Assembly (NCBI GenBank): GCA_018825865.1
Contig: JAHKAF010000024.1
Coordinates: forward strand, 1-8,218
Source: Nanobdellota archaeon
GTDB lineage: Archaea > Nanobdellota > Nanobdellia > Pacearchaeales > GW2011-AR1
Reading direction: 5' to 3'
DNA length: 8,218 bases
The translations under genes and the position numbers were made by a program. Of this stretch, positions 5,865 through 8,218 are shown piece after piece (the stretch's first letter is position 1; every line of letters begins with the position of its first letter). The notes under the pieces are model-generated. The model did not search any database. It was not told the origin of the DNA and saw only the letters and a list, made by a program, of their open reading frames with translations.

Positions 5865-5930
5865 GTTTGGGAGAAACTGGTTTCTCATTGGGATATTGCT
5901 CCAACTTCGTCGTCGGGATTAATTACTCAC

Positions 5931-6000
5931 AATTGGCTTTGCCAAGTTGTTCATTTAGAGATGTTGTTAGGAGATAATTTCGTATAATATATTGGGTAAC
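5931..6000 (-). repeat. Intergenic repeat copy A
   Basis: On the plus strand it begins AATTGGCTTTGCC, where TTGGC-TTT-GCCAA (5933-5945) is a perfect 5-bp hairpin, followed by GTTGTTCAT. It ends in ATAATTTCGTATAATATATT (5974-5993). Its first 16 tail bases are identical to copy B. It lies between the PC4-like gene end and the thioredoxin-like promoter. The strand shown is that of the flanking genes. Confidence 0.6.
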
Positions 6001-6030
6001 TCAATCTGTAGAAATATCTCTTCTAGAATA

Positions 6031-6336
6031 TCAATAATCAGGTAAACCTTCTTTGTTGTCTAAAGTTCCTTGTTCTGGTTTTGGTTTTGCTTTGACAGGT
6101 TTGGCATCTTTTGCGATTGCTTCAGTCATTTCAGATAAAGAAATTGAATTAATCATCTCCCTGAATTTTAGGAAGTCGTCTGCTAATATCCTCACCCCTG
6201 ACTTTGTGAACCCTGTGTATCTTTCGCTTGTCACGAATTCTCTTATTGTCAGCCCTCTTCTCCCACCAAAGTCGTCAATCCTCAGGACAATGTCTGTTGT
6301 GTCGTTTTTATTTATTTTTCCAAGTTCTTTTTCCAT
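6031..6336 (-). CDS. PC4/p15-like single-stranded DNA-binding protein
   Basis: This 101-residue protein has a PC4-like (transcriptional coactivator p15) domain at about residues 4-65. Features include a short strand ending in DIVLRIDDFGG, then LTIREFV, then YTGFTKSGVRILADDF, which is the conserved lysine-glycine turn leading into the closing helix. PC4-fold proteins dimerise, bind ssDNA or melted DNA, and modulate transcription or repair; a few archaeal members are known. Residues 66-101 form a Lys/Pro-rich, probably disordered tail. The start has a TATA core 28 nt upstream and no ribosome binding site. Repeat copies flank the gene on both sides. Confidence 0.8.
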   Translation of the reverse strand: MEKELGKINKNDTTDIVLRIDDFGGRRGLTIREFVTSERYTGFTKSGVRILADDFLKFREMINSISLSEMTEAIAKDAKPVKAKPKPEQGTLDNKEGLPDY

Positions 6337-6357
6337 GTTAGTTATTATGAAATAGGT

Positions 6358-6365
6358 TTTATAAG
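6358..6365 (-). promoter_or_regulatory. TATA box of the PC4-like gene
   Basis: CTTATAAA on the minus strand has its first core T 28 nt before the ATG at 6336. Confidence 0.7.
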
Positions 6366-6403
6366 GTTTTGTGTGAAATTTAGATTAGCTGTTGTTCATG
6401 ATT

Positions 6404-6486
6404 AATTGCTTCGCGTCGGGCTTTACCACGATGCTTCGCTAAGAAAATTGTTATAATGTAATAATTTCGTATAATACGTTGAGCCC
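6404..6486 (-). repeat. Intergenic repeat copy B
   Basis: On the plus strand it starts AATTGCTTCGCGTCGGGC, with GGGCTTTACC at 6418-6427 and GCTTCGC twice (6408-6414 and 6433-6439). It ends in ATAATTTCGTATAATA (6461-6476) then CGTTGAG. The tail lies about 33 nt after the GGGCTTTACC core, close to copy A. It occupies the spacer between the tRNA gene and the PC4-like promoter. Confidence 0.6.
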
Positions 6487-6516
6487 AAAGTTTTTTAACG
6501 AGTTTACGAGGAGCAT

Positions 6517-6534
6517 TTGATTAAAAATTAAAAA
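6517..6534 (-). terminator. T-rich terminator after tRNA-Arg
   Basis: Directly after the tRNA 3' end, the minus strand reads TTTTAATTTTTAATC. Oligo-T tracts without a hairpin are the usual archaeal termination signal. Confidence 0.55.
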
Positions 6535-6607
6535 CGCCCCCACAAGGATTTGAACCTTGGTTTCAGGTTCCGCAAACCTGTGTTCTATCCAACTGAACTA
6601 TAGGGGC
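6535..6607 (-). tRNA. tRNA-Arg(GCG)
   Basis: The 73 nt fold as a complete cloverleaf. The acceptor stem is GCCCCTA/TGGGGGC and the D stem GTTC/GAAC with an AGTTGGATA loop. The anticodon stem is CAGGT/ACCTG with loop TTGCGGA, giving anticodon GCG at 34-36, which reads CGC and CGU arginine codons. The variable loop is four bases and the T arm is CAAGG-TTCAAAT-CCTTG. The discriminator is G. No CCA is encoded and there is no intron. A TATA core starts 28 nt before G1, the same spacing as at the protein genes. Confidence 0.97.
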
Positions 6608-6626
6608 ATATTATTCAATCATATAT

Positions 6627-6636
6627 CTTTTTAAAT
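6627..6636 (-). promoter_or_regulatory. TATA box of tRNA-Arg
   Basis: The minus strand reads ATTTAAAAAG, with the first core T at 6635, 28 nt before mature position G1 at 6607. The bases at the mature end are T then G, a good pyrimidine-purine start site, so transcription may begin at or very near G1. Confidence 0.6.
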
Positions 6637-6668
6637 TTCTTTGTGCTTAGGGGTTGATGGAGAATAAA

Positions 6669-7745
6669 TTACTTTTTAAAACCCATTGCTTCTTGCGGGC
6701 AAATTTCAATACAACAAAAGCACCTGATACACTTTTTTGAATCCACAATTGGATAAGGTTTTAGACTAATAGCCTTTGCAGGACACTTACTTGCACACAA
6801 ACCGCACTTAACGCATTTTTTAGTGTCACAAACAATTGGTTTTTCCTTGAATAATTTACAAAGCATTTTTTTAGTTAGTGATTTTGACTGATTACTTGGA
6901 ATTTTAAAATTCAATTTAGGGGGATTTTTGCCCACAGTTAAGACCTTGAAACCAGAATAAAGTTTTCTTCTAACAGCTTCTTTAATCATATAAACTTTTT
7001 TAGGATTTAATCCGATAATTCTTGTCGTTACAATATCCAGGGCAACACCATTTTTAGAAGCAAGAATCAAACCTGTTTTTGTAGGATTCCCAGAGGTTGG
7101 ACCTTCCCCTTCCATTCCAATTACTGCATCCATTATTGTCAAATCAGGGGTAATGTTCTGGAAAATATCAACGAGCACCTTCGAAAACTTCTTATCTCCT
7201 TTTGCATGCATGTGTGTTCTCTGTTTTATCCCTCCAGGGATTAGACCATAGAAATTTTTTATTGCACCAGTATATTTTGTTAGAGAGTGAGTTTTTAGTT
7301 TTGGAAGATTAATTATTAAATCAACATCTTTGACAGTTTTGGCAACTTTGAAATTTTTTAAAACTTTTGCTTTGTTATTTTTGACATTCACAAGTTTATC
7401 TTGTTCGAAGATTAACTGCTTTCCGTATTTTTTTGCTACTTTGTCAATACCAGATGCTTTGAAAGACGCCTCTGGATTTGTAAAAGGAGAATCCCCAATA
7501 AAAATCTTGCACTTATTTTTCTTCAGAATTTTACAAACAGCCTCGACAATAGAAGGATTTGTGGTAGTAGCTATTTGTTTTTTTGGGAAACACCCCACAA
7601 CATTTGGTTTGATTAAAACTTTCTTCCCTTTTTCAAATTTAAAATCAATTAACTCTAACGCTTTTTTGACTGCCGTATCAACTCTTGTTTGGTTGTAATC
7701 CTTACATTCAACAACAGCAACTTTTTCCACACACTTTTTCATCAT
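6669..7745 (-). CDS. DUF362 protein with C-terminal two-cluster ferredoxin domain
   Basis: The 358 residues divide into a DUF362 domain (about 8-270) and a bacterial-type 2[4Fe-4S] ferredoxin tail. DUF362 hallmarks include VLIKPNVVG (43-51), IFIGDSPF (81-88), DLIINLPKLKTHSLTKYTGAIKN (142-164) and MDAVIGMEGEGP (205-216). The clusters are bound by Cys311-x2-Cys314-x2-Cys317-x3-Cys321-Pro and Cys339-x2-Cys342-x2-Cys345-x3-Cys349-Pro. DUF362-ferredoxin proteins are widespread in anaerobic archaea and bacteria, but their reaction is not established, so an unknown cytosolic redox role is the safest call. No signal peptide is seen. ATG 7745 is followed by a second ATG. The TATA core lies 27 nt from the first and 30 nt from the second, so the exact start is uncertain by one codon. 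Confidence 0.9.
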   Translation of the reverse strand: MMKKCVEKVAVVECKDYNQTRVDTAVKKALELIDFKFEKGKKVLIKPNVVGCFPKKQIATTTNPSIVEAVCKILKKNKCKIFIGDSPFTNPEASFKASGIDKVAKKYGKQLIFEQDKLVNVKNNKAKVLKNFKVAKTVKDVDLIINLPKLKTHSLTKYTGAIKNFYGLIPGGIKQRTHMHAKGDKKFSKVLVDIFQNITPDLTIMDAVIGMEGEGPTSGNPTKTGLILASKNGVALDIVTTRIIGLNPKKVYMIKEAVRRKLYSGFKVLTVGKNPPKLNFKIPSNQSKSLTKKMLCKLFKEKPIVCDTKKCVKCGLCASKCPAKAISLKPYPIVDSKKCIRCFCCIEICPQEAMGFKK

Positions 7746-7765
7746 TTTGATAAAGTAAACTGAGG

Positions 7766-7773
7766 TTTTAAAG
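7766..7773 (-). promoter_or_regulatory. TATA box of the DUF362 gene
   Basis: CTTTAAAA on the minus strand has its first core T 27 nt before ATG 7745 and 30 nt before the adjacent ATG at 7742. Confidence 0.6.
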
Positions 7774-7780
7774 TTTATTA

Positions 7781-7889
7781 AATTGGCTCGGCTTTGCCTC
7801 GCTTATGAATTGTTCACAATCCTAAATCGTCATGATTGTTCACTGAAGAAGGTTGATAATAAATAGCTTCACATAATATATTGAGAAAC
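7781..7889 (-). repeat. Intergenic repeat copy C, with internal duplication
   Basis: On the plus strand it begins AATTGGCTCGGCTTTGCC followed by TCGCTTATGAATTGTTCA, and ends CACATAATATATTGAG. It is longer than copies A and B. ATTGTTCAC occurs twice (7810-7818 and 7835-7843), which accounts for part of the extra length. It lies between the winged-helix-like gene end and the DUF362 promoter. Confidence 0.5.
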
Positions 7890-7930
7890 TATTATGTTAT
7901 TAGTTTTAAATCAGCGAGTATTAAACAAGA

Positions 7931-8206
7931 TTATATTTTCATCTGATGTTCCTTATACGCCTTATACGCCTCTCTGCCGAGCATCCATCGAGAGCGTCTT
8001 ACGTATTGAATTCCTTTGGGATTTTTATTAATCTCAATTATTAGATTTTTCTTCTTTAAACTTAACAGAAGTTTTTTTGTGAATTCCTCGTCGCGGATGA
8101 TTTCTTTTGAAATATACGACGTGAAAATCGCTTTGGGGTAAATAGAAAAAAGATATGACAAAATCTGTTCTGATATTCTATCTTTGTTTTTTTGGGAGAT
8201 TTTCAT
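7931..8206 (-). CDS. Small winged-helix-like protein, putative transcription regulator
   Basis: This 91-residue basic protein looks like a single winged helix-turn-helix domain. Residues 6-22 form helix 1 (KNKDRISEQILSYLFSI), followed by a second helix region ending in SKEIIRD. A likely recognition helix is EEFTKKLLLSLKKKNLI, then a two-strand wing with IIEINKNPKGIQYVRRSRW. The C-terminus is helical (REAYKAYKEHQMKI). Similar small archaeal proteins are DNA-binding regulators, but no specific family or target is recognised. The ATG at 8206 is the natural start; its promoter would lie just past the right edge, so this could not be tested. Repeat copy C follows its stop. Confidence 0.75.
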   Translation of the reverse strand: MKISQKNKDRISEQILSYLFSIYPKAIFTSYISKEIIRDEEFTKKLLLSLKKKNLIIEINKNPKGIQYVRRSRWMLGREAYKAYKEHQMKI

Positions 8207-8218
8207 TTTTCACGTCCT

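Noticed and set aside
7330..7698. 122-codon open frame on plus, antisense to the DUF362 gene
   Set aside because: DUF362 motifs are clear on the minus strand. The antisense frame is explained by Lys-rich codons (AAA/AAG) reading as Phe/Leu.
1..8218. CRISPR array, insertion sequence or integrase
   Set aside because: No regularly spaced identical repeats, transposase or recombinase motifs, or terminal inverted repeats with target duplications were seen. The three intergenic repeats are diverged and widely spaced.

Overview
The window looks like chromosomal DNA from an archaeon with a small, compact, AT-rich genome, most plausibly a DPANN-type lineage (Pacearchaeota/Woesearchaeota-like). Evidence: an archaeal/eukaryal-type IF5B start, a Dph2 start (diphthamide synthesis is absent from bacteria), an archaeal-type ThyA, a tRNA gene without encoded CCA, and archaeal TATA boxes at a near-constant distance from start codons with no Shine-Dalgarno sequence. 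The lineage is inferred from gene style, not from a marker-gene tree.

Left part (1-1665): the C-terminal part of a SPASM-type radical SAM enzyme, followed by a stretch of broken or orphan pieces. These are a 60-codon 5' fragment of the IF5B gene (minus strand), an unrecognised 95-codon ORF (plus strand), a short intergenic stretch with small repeats, and a 94-codon 5' fragment of dph2. Both fragments keep a well-placed promoter and start. Both end in the same TTAG overlap with the stop codon of the convergent intact gene.

Middle (1662-4298): a dTMP/dTTP supply module. A P-loop kinase-like/dCMP deaminase fusion (dCMP to dUMP) and thymidylate kinase (dTMP to dTDP) lie on the minus strand. Archaeal-type thymidylate synthase (dUMP to dTMP) diverges from them. 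Each gene has its own TATA box.

Right part (4301-8206): a CcdA/DsbD-like membrane protein and a membrane-anchored thioredoxin-fold protein that could form an electron or disulfide relay, separated by a small helical protein of unknown function. Then come a PC4-like ssDNA-binding protein, tRNA-Arg(GCG), a DUF362 protein with a two-cluster ferredoxin tail, and a small winged-helix-like protein. Three intergenic spacers here carry diverged copies of one same-orientation repeat family.

Across the window, the TATA core begins 27-29 nt before the start codon of every gene whose upstream region is visible, implying leaderless mRNAs. The tRNA shows the same 28-nt spacing to its mature 5' base, which raises the possibility of leaderless tRNA transcription.
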